From Cotesia glomerata (lineage: Eukaryota > Arthropoda > Insecta > Hymenoptera > Braconidae): a stretch of DNA of 64,000 nucleotides. Numbering within the stretch: position 1 is the first letter of the stretch; each line of letters opens with the position of its first letter. The notes under the pieces were generated by a model. That model saw only the letters and a program-made list of their open reading frames with translations. It ran no database searches and was not told where the DNA came from. Positions 1-13,587 of the stretch are shown one piece after another. Where the stretch lies: positions 20,735,904 through 20,799,903 of the forward strand of contig NC_058163.1 of the NCBI RefSeq assembly GCF_020080835.1. Reading direction: 5' to 3'. The translations under genes and the position numbers were made by a program.

Positions 1-490
1 CGTAGGATTGGATTGTCGGGTCTAGAACGAACGAGAATGACTAAGGACTACGGGAATAATGTATAATGCAATGTTAATGTGTAAGAACCCGTGAACCGGT
101 CCAGGTCCGTGCCCACAGTCCAGTTGGCATGAAAAGAAGGTAACGGTCAGCCGAGTTGGCAAACCAGTCTAGACGATTAGCGAATCTATTACATGACATG
201 CCCAATCAGCTATAATCCAACCAGTTTTGCTGAAACAATGACTTAACTCGACTCTTGCTGGAGAAACGAAAACTGGATTAATAAAATTTATTTAAACGTC
301 ACGGGCCAAGAATTCCGAGTTAATTTTCCGTACTCTATTATCACTGTTTCCTTTTGATTTGATTATCCGGCTAGGCTGGATGATGGAAATTTAAAATAAT
401 CCGGAAGCTAGGCCAGTGAATTAATATCATGGTTCTCTAGTTTGTACCTTGTTTGTATTTAACATTGTTTTATTAATTGTCATGTTCCAG
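1..490. other. Non-coding flank, probably ZP-gene intron
   Basis: I see no supported exon here. The stretch ends in a CAG splice acceptor at 488-490, so it is most simply intron sequence of the ZP-domain gene, whose upstream exons are outside the window. Confidence 0.5.
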
Positions 491-786
491 GTCACCGGTC
501 AGTTACTCGACACAGAGTTCCAGCCAACAGTCACTGCGACCTGCAAAGATGGATATATGACAATAAGATTAAATCTTAATGACAGTTTCGTTGGAGCTCT
601 TCATGCGCGTGACTACAGGACTTCCCAGTGCATGGTCGCTGGTAATGGCTCTAAGCAAGCGACTCTTGGTATTAATCTTCTTGCTGTTCATGGAGCACCT
701 GACTATTGTGGTGTTATTATCAATAATGTATGTATTTATTTATTATTTTTATTATTGTCAATATTATCAATTTTTAAACTTGTCAA

Positions 787-819
<33 letters not shown>

Positions 820-3536
820 TAGTAAATTTGCAGTCACTATGTGACTGCCGTGACTTGTGAACTAAAAAAAATTAAAATTTTGCTTTATTAAATAATGACT
901 TTTGTTAAATTGCACTGTACTTTTTTAAATATTGACGTTTTTAAAGATATAATCTCATCTCGATGATACACTCATCAAGAGCTTTCATTCGAGTACCCAC
1001 ATGCATTTTGACATATTTTTCATATATACATATGTATAATTTATATATTTTATATATTTCAAAAATATCACATATATAAAATATATGAAAAATTTCATGT
1101 GGGTACTCAAACAAAAAGTCTCGATGAGTGTAACATCGCAATAAGCTTATATCTTTAAAAATATCAATAATTAAGAAATATTAAAAGTATTATTGTATCT
1201 TATCACCTCATGGTATTATTAAAGATATAAGCTCATCTTGATGTTACACTCATCTAGACCTTCCATTTGAGTACCCACATGATTGTTTTTATATATTTCA
1301 TACATTTTATATATATGATATATATAAAATATATAAATGTATGAAAAATTGATGTGGGTACTCGAATGAAAGGTCTCAATGAGTGTAACATCGAAATGAG
1401 CTTATATCTTAAAAAATCTCAATATTTCACAAGATACAAGGTCATTTCTTAATTATGTATCTAGAGATAGAGCATTTTCGATTGCACCCTAAATACTTAT
1501 CATAATAAATTAACTGTCGGTGAGAATGACATGAAACTTTAAAAAGACACAAATTCATATCAAGACCTTTGCAATGACACTAAAGTTCACTGAAAAATCC
1601 GATTTTATCATAAGACTATCCTGGACACAAAATTTTTCTTATTCTCTTAATAATATAGATAATAACAATTTAACTCACGAGATTATTATTATTATTATTA
1701 AAATTACGATAATTATTGCATTAAAATTTTATCTTAGAATTTTATCAATAATATCGATTAAAAATGTTAATTAATAGAAAATTGATGCACATCTCAAGCG
1801 CAAAGCAATAAAAACGCATATTATAATTTTTATTTAAATATTTATTATTCATATCTAATTTTTTTGAATAAATCTGCAATAGAGTACCGAAGAAAGATCA
1901 TTACCAATAGCCGTGAGAATTCACAAGACACTAGAATTAGCGGATGACAAATTTTATGTGATAACTTGCGGTAAAGCCGGATTTAAAAATGCCAAGTAAG
2001 TATAAAAGCGCATTTAAATTTAAATCCTCAGATAAATATATATGTATAATATTTATATTTATTTATTATATAATTATAGAAATGAAACATCTTTGGTGTC
2101 ACTGCGTCTTCTGGATTCCGGCCGTCGCGTGCAAGAGGCAATCTACGGTCACAACTACACGCTGCGTGCAGAAATATCGCGACCTGACGGTTCGTAGTAG
2201 TGTACCATGTCTATATATATTTTTTTTTTATTATTATTGTTACTGTTGCTGTTATTATTATTATAATGATTATGGTCCGAGCGGGTGATCGTTCCACAGG
2301 AGCGAGCCCAGAGCATCCGGATATTATATGGTTGGATTGTGTGTATCAGGCTCTCTCACGAGCGTGAACGCTATGAAAGATTGGATGGACTGGACTCGCC
2401 TGGAAATAAATTAGAGTTATACCCGGCGATGAATAATCAATTGCTCTTTGGAATTATTTCAGGAATGTACGGAATCAGAGTAAAGTCTTGCTTCGCATTC
2501 AACAAGCGAAACAGCAGCGTTCAGCTGATCGACGATCGTGGCTGTCCGGTCAAGAACCATGTCATCACTAAGTTTATCTATGATACAAACACGGGAATTG
2601 CTGACGCAACTCTCTACTCGATGTTTAGATTTCCTGAGAGTCCTCAGGTTCATTTTCAGTGTGACATTGCCGTCTGTCGGGGTAAATATATTACTTTAGT
2701 TTAGTTTATTTATAATTATCCCAAAGCCAAGGTCAAATGGCAATAAGAAAATATACATAAAATTTTATAATTATTGTGCAATTTCAAATCTACATTTGTA
2801 AGTAACAAAAGAAAAAAAAGAAAATAAAAAAAAGTTTAGGAAAGTCATTTAAAGTATTTTTAAGGAAGATAATATCATTAATACAAGGATAAAAAAAAGA
2901 ATGAGGATATAATATTGAATTAAATGACAATTTAAAGAGTCTTTACTCACTGAAATTTATTTAAAATAAGTGTTTACTACCAACCTTGAAGACCCTACAA
3001 GGAAAGAACAAGATGACACTGGACATCATCCCAGATTATACTCAGTGATATAATCACACTGTGGTGAAAAAAAATTTCAGATAGTAGCTAGAAAAATCCA
3101 GATTATAATGCGTGATACCTGGATTATACTAATTTTAATCTAGGTTATACTCGTAATCTGGACTATACTAGCTACTATCTGAAATTTTTTTTCACTCCGT
3201 ATAATCTGGGATGATATCCAGTGTCATCTTGTTCTTTCCGTGTCTTTGACTGCCGTGAGTTGTGAACTATGAATAAATAAAATTTTGCTTTATTAAATAA
3301 TAACTTTTGTTAAATTGCACTGTTCTTTCTTATATATTGATGTTTTTAAAGATATAAGCTCATTTCGATGTAACACTCATCAAGAGCTTTAATTTGAGTA
3401 CCCACATGCATTTTTAATATATTTTTCATATATACACATATATATAATATATATTTTAAAGATATAAGCTCATCCCGATGTTACACTCATCAAGAGCTTT
3501 CATTTGAGTACCCACATGCATTTTGATATATTTTTC

Positions 3537-3606
<70 letters not shown>

Positions 3607-6363
3607 TAAATATATGAAAAATTGATGTGGGTACTCAAATGAAAGGTCCCGATGAGTGTAATGTCGGGGTGAGCTTATATCTTTAAAAATGTCAATAGTT
3701 CACAAGATACAAGGTCATTTTTTAATTATGTATCTAGAGATAGAGCATTTTTGAATGCTAAATACTTCAGTCTAAATACTACTACAGTCTAAATACTTAT
3801 CATTATAAATTGACTATCTGTGAGAATGAAATGAAACCTTGAAAAGGCACAAACTCAAGACCTTTGCAATGACACTAAATTTCACTAAAAAAACCAATTT
3901 TATCATATGACTATCCTGGATACAAAATTTTTCTTATTCTCTTAATAATATAGATATTTTACAAACAGGAAGCTGTGGAATTCCGGTGTGTGAAGGTGAA
4001 GATGACTTGGGACTAAAAGGTCCACCTGGTAATCGTCAAAGTGTATCAGGGGAAGAAGGAATTTTATTGGCTGGCACAAGTGTATTTGTGTTAAACCCCG
4101 GAGAGACACCTGGTAAATTTAAAAAATAAATATCACTGTCATTGGTTTTAAATTACACTACACGCATTAAATTAAATAAAATTAAATTAACAATTCACTA
4201 AAATAGTTATCGTGGAACAATAGATTTATGTCAGAAGAATATATATATTGTAATAAGTAACACGCAAACCGGATCGGCGTGTTGCTTGAATAATAAGACA
4301 CGTTCCTCTTTGACCTCGACTCTTGCTGGCGTCGAGTACAAGAAAAGAGAAGAATAATAAAAATAAAAAGAAGAAGAAATAATAATAAGAAAGAAAGAAA
4401 GGGAAAAAAAATGTAAATAAATAACGATGAGCCAACAATCGCGTTTATTATTCCATTTAAAGTGTTGGATGATCCTTTCGCTAACCGGTCAGGGCGTGGT
4501 CTCGCCAGTTCTTTGAGGACTTCTTCTCAAGCTCCTTTCTCTCTTTCTCCCTTATCTTCTTTATTCTTAAATATTTATATTTTATATTTTATATTTATAT
4601 TTATAAGGCTTAGAGTCTCACGCAATCAAGAAACCACGAGCTTAAGCCGCACGACAATTTCGAGTCATATAAATATTTTATAAAAATAAGAATAAATAAT
4701 AAAATCTAATGTAATTGTTTTTAGTGGTGCAGACGCTATACGATGACGGAGCGGTGCATCCGCAATGGCTGCTGTGGTTAGCCGTCGCATTTGGTATTCT
4801 CTTCCTCATAATGCTTATCATCAACATACTCCTGTGCTCGGCGATGACATGCAGCTGCGCGAGAACGGAAATAATTGAAAAGGAGCCGTCGATTATCGAG
4901 GACTACGATCCCTATCGCAGTTGGCCGGGGTCTCAATATGGCTCCAGGTTGGAAATTTTACAACAGTACAGTAGATATATCTAAACAAATACTGTCAATA
5001 GTTTTTATATAATTTATAATTATTGTCATGCAACCGGGTTTGCTATTGAACTAACAATAACACAAAGTCCCTGGCTAACAAGGAAATAGTTAGCACAATG
5101 TTGCTACTGGTAGGTTAATTAATTGTTACTGATCCTGAGATCAAGTTTAAAGCACCCATTGGCAGGGGTAACGAGCAGTTGTACAAGATTCCGAATTAAA
5201 ACCAATGCCGATGTAGATGTATAATTCATAGCTGGACACGCGAGCAGCCTCAGGAAACTTTATCCTGATACACTGATACATCTTCTGCTCCATAAGCAGT
5301 TTTGTGGTGGTATCAAGGGCACTTGCTCAGTGCTGCTAAGTAAAGAGTTAAGAGTTTAGTTTAGAGAAAAACGTTAAGAGTTAAGAAAAGTAGATACATA
5401 CCATAACGGTTCAGTGGTCTTGCTGAATTATACTAGTCACGTGGCGCAATGCCAATGCACTAAACAACTTTTATTTATTATAGTATAATAGTTTTGCACT
5501 AGTTTTATTGGAAATTCAAATAGGTTCTCTTAAAATAATAATATCACTGACTTTTTATTGTATTGAAATAATGGAACTTAAATCAGCAGATATTTGAAAA
5601 ATTTTTTTTAAAATGAAACAAAAAAAAATTTTTTTTGAAAAATTTTCAATAGTAATTTATTTTAATGTCTGGACGTGAAATTTTTTGATTAAAATTTTTT
5701 TTAATCAAAATCCAAAAAATTGATGGATGTCTTAATTTTAGTATAATTAAAATGATGAAACTTAAATCAACAGATGTTTAAAAATTTTTTTGATTTTTAT
5801 TGAAAATTAATTATAAACACAAAATTTTCTAAAAATTTTCACTCAGAATTTTTTTTTAACTTTTATGTGGAATTTTTTTGTTAAAATTTTATTGTTGTAA
5901 ATAACAAAAAAAATTGATAAACGTCTGTTAATTTTAGTATAATTAAAAAAATGAAATATCAAAAAAAATTTTAGAATTTTTTAAAAATAATTTTGTTACA
6001 AAAAATTGACAGATGTCTGTTGAATTTAGTATTATAAAAAAAAAATTTTATTTTGTTAGCTAAGTGTCGGTGATGGGTTTGTATTGATTTATTTGTTTAT
6101 AAAGTATAAGAGCAATGACTAACCAGGAGATCTATATAGTTAATACTTGTTGCAGATACTCGCTGAACGGTAAACCGGGCGGTTATCCATCCGGAGGATC
6201 AACTATGAACTCAACGAGATCAATATCAACAAACAGTGATCACTATGCGATCGTCCAGTCCCGCCCTGGCAGCAGGTACTCGGGCCCTGGACACAAGCAC
6301 CACCATCATCATCATCACAGAGGACCGCCGTCTAATATCGGATCCCACTATTCAGCCAAGTGA
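491..6363 (+). CDS. ZP-domain (cuticlin-like) transmembrane protein, 5' end missing
   Basis: Seven exons: 491-727, 1883-1995, 2080-2189, 2463-2681, 3969-4112, 4725-4947 and 6156-6363. They join in frame with GT/AG borders and a TGA stop at 6361-6363. The first exons carry ZP-domain text with paired cysteines (TCKDGYMTIRL, DYRTSQC, DYCGVIINN). The middle exons carry the ZP-C half (KSCFAFNKRNSS, LIDDRGCPV, HFQCDIAVC, SCGIPVC). Exon 6 encodes one hydrophobic membrane segment (WLLWLAVAFGILFLIMLIIN) followed by a cysteine cluster and an acidic, tyrosine-containing tail. The last exon encodes a Ser/Gly-rich cytoplasmic tail with seven consecutive histidines near the C-terminus. Insect ZP proteins of this type are apical extracellular-matrix organisers that help shape cuticle. 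I cannot tell which one this is (piopio, trynity, cypher and dusky families were considered). The start lies upstream of the window. Two introns hold Helitrons. Confidence 0.85.
784..818. repeat. (AAT)n microsatellite
   Basis: AAT repeats directly abut the 3' terminus of a Helitron copy, inside the first visible intron of the ZP gene. Confidence 0.85.
819..1659 (-). mobile_element. Non-autonomous Helitron, copy A
   Basis: Read on the minus strand, it starts TCTATATTATTAAGAGAA after an A and ends in CTAG followed by T, as expected for Helitron insertion between A and T. A 17-nt terminal hairpin (CAGTCAC, spacer, GTGACTG at 831-848) lies about 10 nt before the CTAG, which is the canonical Helitron 3' structure. 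The interior holds two AT-rich palindromes (about 945-1160 and 1220-1415), each with a conserved flank around GTGGGTACTC. There is no coding capacity. It sits inside the first visible ZP-gene intron. Confidence 0.8.
3001..3239. mobile_element. MITE-like long inverted repeat
   Basis: The two halves are near-perfect inverted repeats: GGAAAGAACAAGATGACACT on the left pairs with AGTGTCATCTTGTTCTTTCC on the right, and an inner pair is CAGATAGTAGCTAG/CTAGCTACTATCTG. About 239 bp and non-coding. It directly abuts the truncated 3' end of Helitron copy B. The superfamily cannot be told by eye. Confidence 0.75.
3249..3954 (-). mobile_element. Non-autonomous Helitron, copy B (3'-truncated)
   Basis: Same family as copy A. 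The TC 5' end is at 3954, read on the minus strand and preceded by A. The 3' hairpin and CTAG are missing: homology stops at about 3249 against the neighbouring MITE. It contains a (TA)n tract of about 60 bp (3540-3599). The 5' end lies only 14 bp upstream of a ZP-gene exon, so the polypyrimidine and branch-point zone of that intron is Helitron-derived. Confidence 0.75.
4948..6155. other. AT-rich intron of the ZP gene
   Basis: Long A and T runs. From about 5540 to 6050, near-repeats of a short AT-rich motif (AAATTGATAGATGTCT-like) recur in several degenerate copies. No exon, RNA gene or clear transposon end is visible. Confidence 0.5.
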
Positions 6364-7663
6364 TTTATATCGAGGAGAGGCTACACTCTATATATATTAT
6401 TATAAATTATAATTTATATCAAACTCGCTCCATTGAGATCAGAGATCCCTGGCAACTCCGAGATCTGATGACTATGATCGTGAGGAAGATAAATCTCTAA
6501 CTGTTATTACATTGATAACGATAACAACTAACGCGTGACTATAATAATAACGATAGTGCATGTATTACCTTTTTATTTTTTATTTTTATTTAAGGATACT
6601 ATTAATTGTAAGTTGTTTAATAGAATATTGTACATAAAACTTTTTAATCAGTAAATTAGTATTTGTTTTTTTAATTATCCTATATCTTAATTTTTTTTAA
6701 TAAATTTATACAATAGATAATTGCAATTACTTTTTATTAGTTTACGTAAATTCATTTGGAGATGATACAAACATTTAATTTGTCGTAATTTTTTTTGTTA
6801 CATCGTGACTAGCTACGTATTACCTATTGAGCATAAATTGCTAAATAAAATTTATAAATTTTTAACTAAAATATTAGTTACATATATTTTTTTTTTTTTA
6901 TAATAAAATAATTTTATAATTTTTCAATAATGCGATTTATAAAGAATTGCACGTGGCAATAATTTAAGTCTTTTTTTTTTATAATAACAAAAATAATAAT
7001 ATACTTACAAAAAAAAAAAAATTTATTCTACTCGAGAAGAAATAAAAGTGTAACTAAACTATTGACTTTACGAAGAAAACCCCCCAGGAGTTTTTAGTAG
7101 GAAAATTTCTCTAAAGTCTTTAACAAAATTACGGCATTAGTGCCACTTAGATAAATCTTAAAACATCCATAACAAATATAATACTTTAGCAGTAATTTAA
7201 CTACCAACTATTTCTTCCAGAAAATTTCCTAAAAAATAATTTTCCTGGAGTTAAAATATCTTCAGTCAATATATTTTATCTATGAGATCTAAAAAAATTC
7301 AAAATTTAATTAAATAAAATAATAATCACGATTTTTGACTCCAATAATAACAATAATAATATGTGCGTTTTTTCGTCTCCTTTTAAAATCACGGAAGAAA
7401 TGTTTTACAAGAAATTTATCTAAAATTTAATTATTTCTCAGTCATAAAAGTGTACATAAGTGAAAGACAATCATTAATCATTATTATTAATTAATTATCA
7501 TCTACCATATATATTTATATATAATATATAATAAATTATTTAAATTAATTAAATCAAGGAAGTTTAAAAAAAATTAGTAATGTTATTGGATTAATAAAAA
7601 CTGTAAACCTCCTTAAAATAATTAGTTAGAGTAATTAGTAAGTTTAAAATAATAACAAATGTT
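6364..7663. other. Convergent intergenic region
   Basis: It separates the 3' ends of the ZP gene (+) and the RCC1 gene (-). It is very AT-rich, with an AATAAA at 6699-6704 that could serve the ZP transcript. No further gene is supported. Confidence 0.5.
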
Positions 7664-10600
7664 CTACCTATCCATGAGATTCTTAACCGCGTTCTGTATG
7701 GCCCTAGGAACGCATCGAGGACACATGATTTCCATTTTACAAACTCGGCTCAACATATTGCCCAACGTTTGAGCAGTACAAGGTAAAGAGAGTGGCTGAC
7801 TCATCAACAGCTCTGCTTCCATACTGGGAATAACTTCTGACTGGTAAATGGACATGGGAAAATGGTGACCGCACGTGAAGACAATGGTCTCCTCTTCAGC
7901 CTCCAGGAACCTGGATACCTTTTCGGGATCCTTAATGTGAATAAAAGGTCTGGGGTCGCTGGATTTCGTGGAGATCGCGCTAATGATCCCCTCCATCATC
8001 TGCTCGGGAGTCTTTCCCTCTTTGGCGTACCCCACAGGCCCGTAATTTTTCGCAGTCAGCAGCGAGAGCAATTCAATGTACTCCAACGCGGGCTTGCCAG
8101 TGTCTATGTGATGCAGCAGCATCTGACAAACCTGGAGGCAAAAGTTTGTAGAAACATAATTTATTATCATGCACTCGTTCTTGTTGGTGTCCTCTTCATT
8201 CAGCTGACTCTGACAAAAAACCAGAAGACCTAGCGAGTAGTAAAGCTTGTTGATGTGCTCCAGCAGTATTTTCTCCAGACACTCCATCGGTAGGTGGTTT
8301 TTTATCCAGAAATCAAAGACAGTCATTAAAATTTGTCGCATTATTTTTTGAGCGCCTTCGTCTATTTCATTTATGTAAAATTTAATTACATTTGAAGCGT
8401 CATTGACCAAATTATCCAATTTAAAATTTTTTTCCTGGCTCTGGTTTAAATTTTCTTGATTATTATTATTATTAGGAAGATTAATATTTATATTTTTATC
8501 CCTTAAAGCTTCATTGTCATCCAGCGCGTCCTCAGTGAGATCCAGAGAGATATCTTCGCTCTTGGTATCTTCACACAAGTCCTCAGATCCGCCCTGACAG
8601 TCAAAAGTGTGAAGTTCTTCAACAACACTGATGCTGTCCAGTGATCTGCTGATAGACATCTTCATTTTTTTCTTTTCCTCGCACTCTTCGATAGTTTCAA
8701 CCAAATTTTTCTCCACCTGCTTGTCAAACAACTCAATATTATCCCTAAATTTTTTATTAACCTCCCTAGAAGTCATTTTACTCTGATAGATTTCATTTCC
8801 TTGGAAATCATGACGCATGTAGTACTTTGGATTAACAGTCTTGAGCTGATACGCCAGGGCAATAGAATAATTCTGCTCTAACAAAGCTAGCTTAGACCTG
8901 GCCTGATAATTCCCGAGCTCGTCGCACTTGTCCATGATTTTAGCAGCGTCGTAGAGTCCGTTGAACTGTTCAAGAACATAATGAAGAGTCAATTCCCCGT
9001 AGGTTTTCTCCACAAGACTCAAAAAACGAACTCTGCCCGCCAGAGGAGTAACGTCGTAGCTCTGGTAAGTGATAATCGGCGTAGGAATATTTGGCACTTG
9101 ACTAGGGGTATCCTGGACCACGTGAGCACCGTGAGGAAGTCGGACGACTCTCTTTGAGGATTTTATCAAGACAAGTTTCTCCGCGTTGCCGCTGTTGGCT
9201 TCCTTGCTGGGAGGTCTTCCTAGTTGAGCAGAGCTGTAGGAGCCCCAGGCCAGGACAGTTCCGCCAGGTTGGATCGCGACGGTAAATTCACAACCGCAGC
9301 ACACACGTACCGCTTTAATGACCCTCTTACTGCTCTCTTCATAATTCTCCGAGTTTCTCGGCGGAGGAGCGAGGACTGAAACCGGATTGTAGAGCAACGC
9401 CGTGGGGATGGGAACGTCTTTGCGAGTCCCGTTCCCAATTTGTCCGTCGAAATTCCTCCCCCAGGTGTAGACAGTCCCGTCCTTGGTCAGTAAAGAAGAG
9501 TGATGACACCCTGTAGAAATCTGAACAATTCTCCCATTAACTAAGCTAGTATCAACAACAACCGGCTTCAAGTGGGTCTGTGCTTCCTCCAGAAGTCCCA
9601 AATTAATATCCCTGAGGCTTATTGTCTTAGGGACATTCGGACAAAGTAATTTTCTCTCATTGACAGTTTTGATAGCCAGCTTCTCAATAGAAGACAATTT
9701 ATCACTAGCTTCATCATCAATCGCCTCAAAATCTTCGAGGCTCTCCGCGTATTTTTCAGCAGCTGCTTGGAATTCCATCATCTTGGTCTTCTTCTGGGCC
9801 TGGGTCTGCAGTCTTAGAACCTGGGGGCTGGATCCCCAGGTGTAGAGTTTGTTCGTCGCACTGACAGCGAGGTTGTGAAAGTACCCGGAGGCGATATCTA
9901 CCATCGGCTCGGGCAGAAGATTAATTACAGCAGGCACTGAGGACTTAACATTGCTCCCAGTGCCGAGTTGTCCGAAGATGTTGCACCCGAAGGCGTAGAC
10001 CTGGCCCTCAGCAGACAGAGCCAGGGTATGCGCGTGTCCAGCAGCGACTCCACGGATAATAGTCCCTAGGAGAGAAGAAACAACTGTTGGAGTGTTTTTC
10101 TGCAGAGTATCACCGTGACCCAGCTGCCCGTGGACTCCCCAGCCCCAGGTGAAGACCCGACCGTCCATGGTCAGAGCTACCGAGTGATACTGACCCGCCA
10201 CTGCGTCGACGATTATTTCCTGGGCCAAGGAGACGATCATCTCGGGACTGGGAGTCTGGAGCAAGCGTCCGAGACCCAGCTGCCCGAGCTGGCTTCCTCC
10301 CCAGGCGTAGACACCGTTGTTGGTCACTGCTAGAGTGTGACAACGTCCGCAAGACACGCTCAAGACCTCCATCTCGAGGTTCTTGAAGACAGTGATCGCT
10401 TGAGGAAGCCCGTAGCGAGACACAGTCGGCCCGGTACCTAGACAGCCTTGTGCTGAACTTCCCCAGGTGTAAACACACCCGTTTCTTATCAGAGCTACGT
10501 GGCCGTACCCGGCTGTTAGTAATCTTCGCTTGAAGTCGATGTGAGGTGTGGGGTCTGTGAAACGCTTTTCTATTCCTGGAAGAGTCGTTCGAGCAACCAA

Positions 10601-13587
10601 CCCCGGGTTGTGCTTCAAAACTGACGTGCGCTTGCTGATCAACGTCAGGAGGATCAAGATAAATGTTTCTAAAATTTCGTCTACAAGAGACCCGGATTCT
10701 TCGAGCATGTCCGAGGAGTCCAATGAGTCGCACTGGCTGGATTGGGAGCCGTGGGAGGTAGTGCGACGTCTCGCGCGGTAGCGGACCAGCAGAGGACGAA
10801 AGACTGGGTTCGTTGGATCGTAGAGAGTCACCAGGCGCTGGAGAACAAACGCTGGGAACTCTGAGAGGTTTAATAGCACAAATGAGGTGTGACTTTTGGC
10901 CAGTGTTGGGGCAGCAAGCATCGCTTGGAGCAAGCTGGGCTCACTTATGCAGATCAAAAGTCCATATTTAGTGCTCAAAGGAGTGTTGGTTATGCTCACA
11001 GGGTTGTAAGGCTGGACTGTTTTTATCAAGACCTCGCAGACTTGCGTGTAAAGACCTCTTTGGGTCGCCAGGTGATGCAGAACCTTCCAAAGACAGGTTT
11101 GTCCTACGACATCAACCACCCATCGCTCGTCGTACAAGGTGTTTTTCGACAAAAAAGCTAGGAATTTTTTGTACAGCGACTTTGACTCCTGGTGCGATGC
11201 TCTGAGGATCAGCTCGCTGAATGCGAAGACAGTGAGGTTCGACAGGTGGATCCTGATAGTCGTGGTCAACTCTGAGACCGCTGGAGGGGTCAAGCAGTGG
11301 GTCAAGCAGCCCAGGAGCTTAGCAGTGTGTCCTATAGCCGCTGTTTTCAAGACTCCTTTCAGCAAGCGGCAGCGTGAAAGTTTGTAGAGTGCTGCTGCTT
11401 CAGTGAACCGGTTGTTGGTCAGGTGAATGTCGCCAGCAGCTTCGAAGAGCTGGGGGACGTCCAGCCCGAAAACTACGCCAAGACGCGCGGCTTTTTCAAG
11501 GTCAGCCTTGCGCTTTTTTAACGCCAGTTCAATGAAGACGTTGAGCAGCGGTTTTCTTAAAACAACTTTATATACACCGTAATTAGTTACTATCATACAA
11601 GTATCTATTAGTGGTAATTTTATATTGAGATCATCTATTTTACTGGGCAGACCGGATTTATCTTCTTTGGAATCGCTGCTGCTTCCTCTTGTAAGACTGT
11701 CAGTGTCCTCGGATTCAGTGGACCGATAAACGGACTTTATTAATTCTCTAGTGTCCTCAAATTTGAACTTGGAGACTGTTGCTTCTTGGTTGTAGTCAGT
11801 TTCATCGCCGATTTTGGTCTTTGAGAGCTTAGAAGACACGACCCAGAGCGACTTACGCAGCGGCTCGATCACGAAGAACAATTGGAGGGTCAGCAGAATA
11901 TCCGGACAGACATTCGGCATTTTGTACATAAAGTTGGGCACCACTGAAATATCCGGACCGTGGATCGTGATGTGATTGGAGCTCGCGCAGTAAGCCGTGT
12001 AGAGGTGCTGGCCCTGCCTAGTGTACTGTGGGGACAAGTAGATGTCCTCCAGCAGAGGCTCCAGGATCAAGGTGTCCCGGTTTCGGGGCTGAAGCTTCGG
12101 GGACGCCTCCAACTCGTCAGTGCCGCTGCTACTTCCGCTGTCGCGGCGATTTGCGGTGTTTTTGTTCCGAGACTCTGCTAGCTTTTGTCTGATGATTGCC
12201 AGTTTTTCGACGGACAGCTGCTTGAGACCCTGGAGCCGCGACCTTGGAGGTGTCTTCGCCTCTTCGTTGTACCTGCTGTGAAATGAAGAGCTCGTATGTG
12301 GGTTGGAGGGAAACACGCAGCTCGCACGCTGCTCGAGAATCATTCGCCATTGCTGGTGAGTCTTCGAGGTCACTAAAAGTGACACGATCTCCAGGTGGTT
12401 GTCCTTGCAGATACAGAAGCTTGATATACTCCCATTGACCCGCGTCGAGTCGATCCACTGCCCGGTTTCAAGGTTCACGAAAATTATCTCTCCTTCCTCC
12501 GTACCTATGATACCGATGTGACTGTATTGTGTCACTCCTTGCCACCAGGTTAATGCGCTAGGTCTAAAAAAGGGTTAGAAAATTATGGAAAGTTATTTAG
12601 TATATTTTTTATAATTTTGAGAATTTTTTTAAAAAATTGATAGAGATTTTCAAAAATTAAAAATTCAATTTTTTTAACATAATTTTTTGGAGCAAATTTG
12701 TTTGTTAAGAAAAAAATTAAAAAATAATCAAGTGATTGATAACTTTGATGTCATAAAGTTTTTAAAATTAATTTAGAAAATATTTGATCATTTTAAAAAT
12801 TTTTTTAACAAATTATGGCAAAAAAAATTGATAGAATTTAAAAAAAAATGAAAAATTAAATTTTTTTTAATAATTTTTGGGTAGAAATTTGTTTAAAAAA
12901 AAAAAAATAAAAAATAGTCAAGTGATTGCTAACTTTAATGTCATAAAATGATTAAAATTAATTTAGAAGATTTTTGATAAATTTAAGAATTTTTTAACAA
13001 ATTATGGAAAAAAAAAATTGACAAATTTTAAAAAATTCAATTTTTTTTAAATAACTTTTTGCTACAAATTTATTAAAAAAATTAAAAAAATGACTACTAA
13101 CTTAGCTGTCACCAAAAAATTAATAATTGATAAATAAATTATTTAAAATATAATAAAAAAATATTTACTTGGAATAAGATTGATGATCAGCTATTGGCAA
13201 TTGAGTTGCATCCTCAATGGACCACTTGTGGTCTATCGTATGTTCGTCGTCCAGCAAAGCCAACGCTGGAATAATATACAAAGAGCCATCGACAGTTGCG
13301 ATGAGTAGCCAGGAGCCTGTTGGGTCGAAGCAAAGAGCCGCTATCGCGCGGTTTGGAGCTCGGTACCATGGTATCCTTTTAATCACTGACTGCTTATTAC
13401 CTGCCGGCTGATAGTAGAGTCCAATGTCTGTGAGGAGAGTGGTGAAGGCTAGGAGCTGCTTTCGGCCTATCTGACAGTGCGCGCTTTGGGTGATTCCGGA
13501 TGCTTTAATCAGGCATTTTAGCTCGAACAAGTCATCGTTGATTAAATTTATCGGAGGTTTTGGGTGGTTGTCATTTTCTTCAGCCAT
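7664..13587 (-). CDS. RCC1-repeat protein, Claret-like Rab guanine-exchange-factor candidate
   Basis: Two exons, 13169-13587 and 7664-12563, joined across a GT/AG intron whose splice restores the reading frame (about 1,772 residues). The start is the ATG at 13587 (MAEENDNHPKPP). The open frame upstream of it has no ATG. About seven RCC1 blades lie between roughly residues 820 and 1255 (for example GCVYTWGSSAQGCLG, GVYAWGGSQLGQLG, GTVYTWGRNFDGQIG), with a helical insert splitting the propeller. The N-terminal third looks WD/beta-propeller-like. The middle has a helical repeat zone resembling those of trafficking proteins. The C-terminus ends in a zinc-finger-like pair, CGHHFP near 1697 and CPRC near 1754. 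In Drosophila, Claret is a very large RCC1-type putative exchange factor for the Rab Lightoid in pigment-granule formation. Length and layout fit it, but I recall this family only loosely, so no symbol is given. Almost all coding sequence is one 4.9-kb exon. Confidence 0.75.
12564..13168. other. Intron of the RCC1 gene, AT-rich with degenerate repeats
   Basis: The intron carries several decayed copies of the short AT-rich family whose ends resemble TGACACTGAAGTTAGCTGAC, seen as GTGATTGATAACTTTGATGTCAT and similar blocks. No coding signal. Confidence 0.5.

Noticed and set aside
10110..10733. 207-codon second frame within the RCC1 gene exon
   Set aside because: It overlaps the RCC1 repeats in another frame on the same strand. 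Its length comes from the GC-rich, repetitive codons of that exon.
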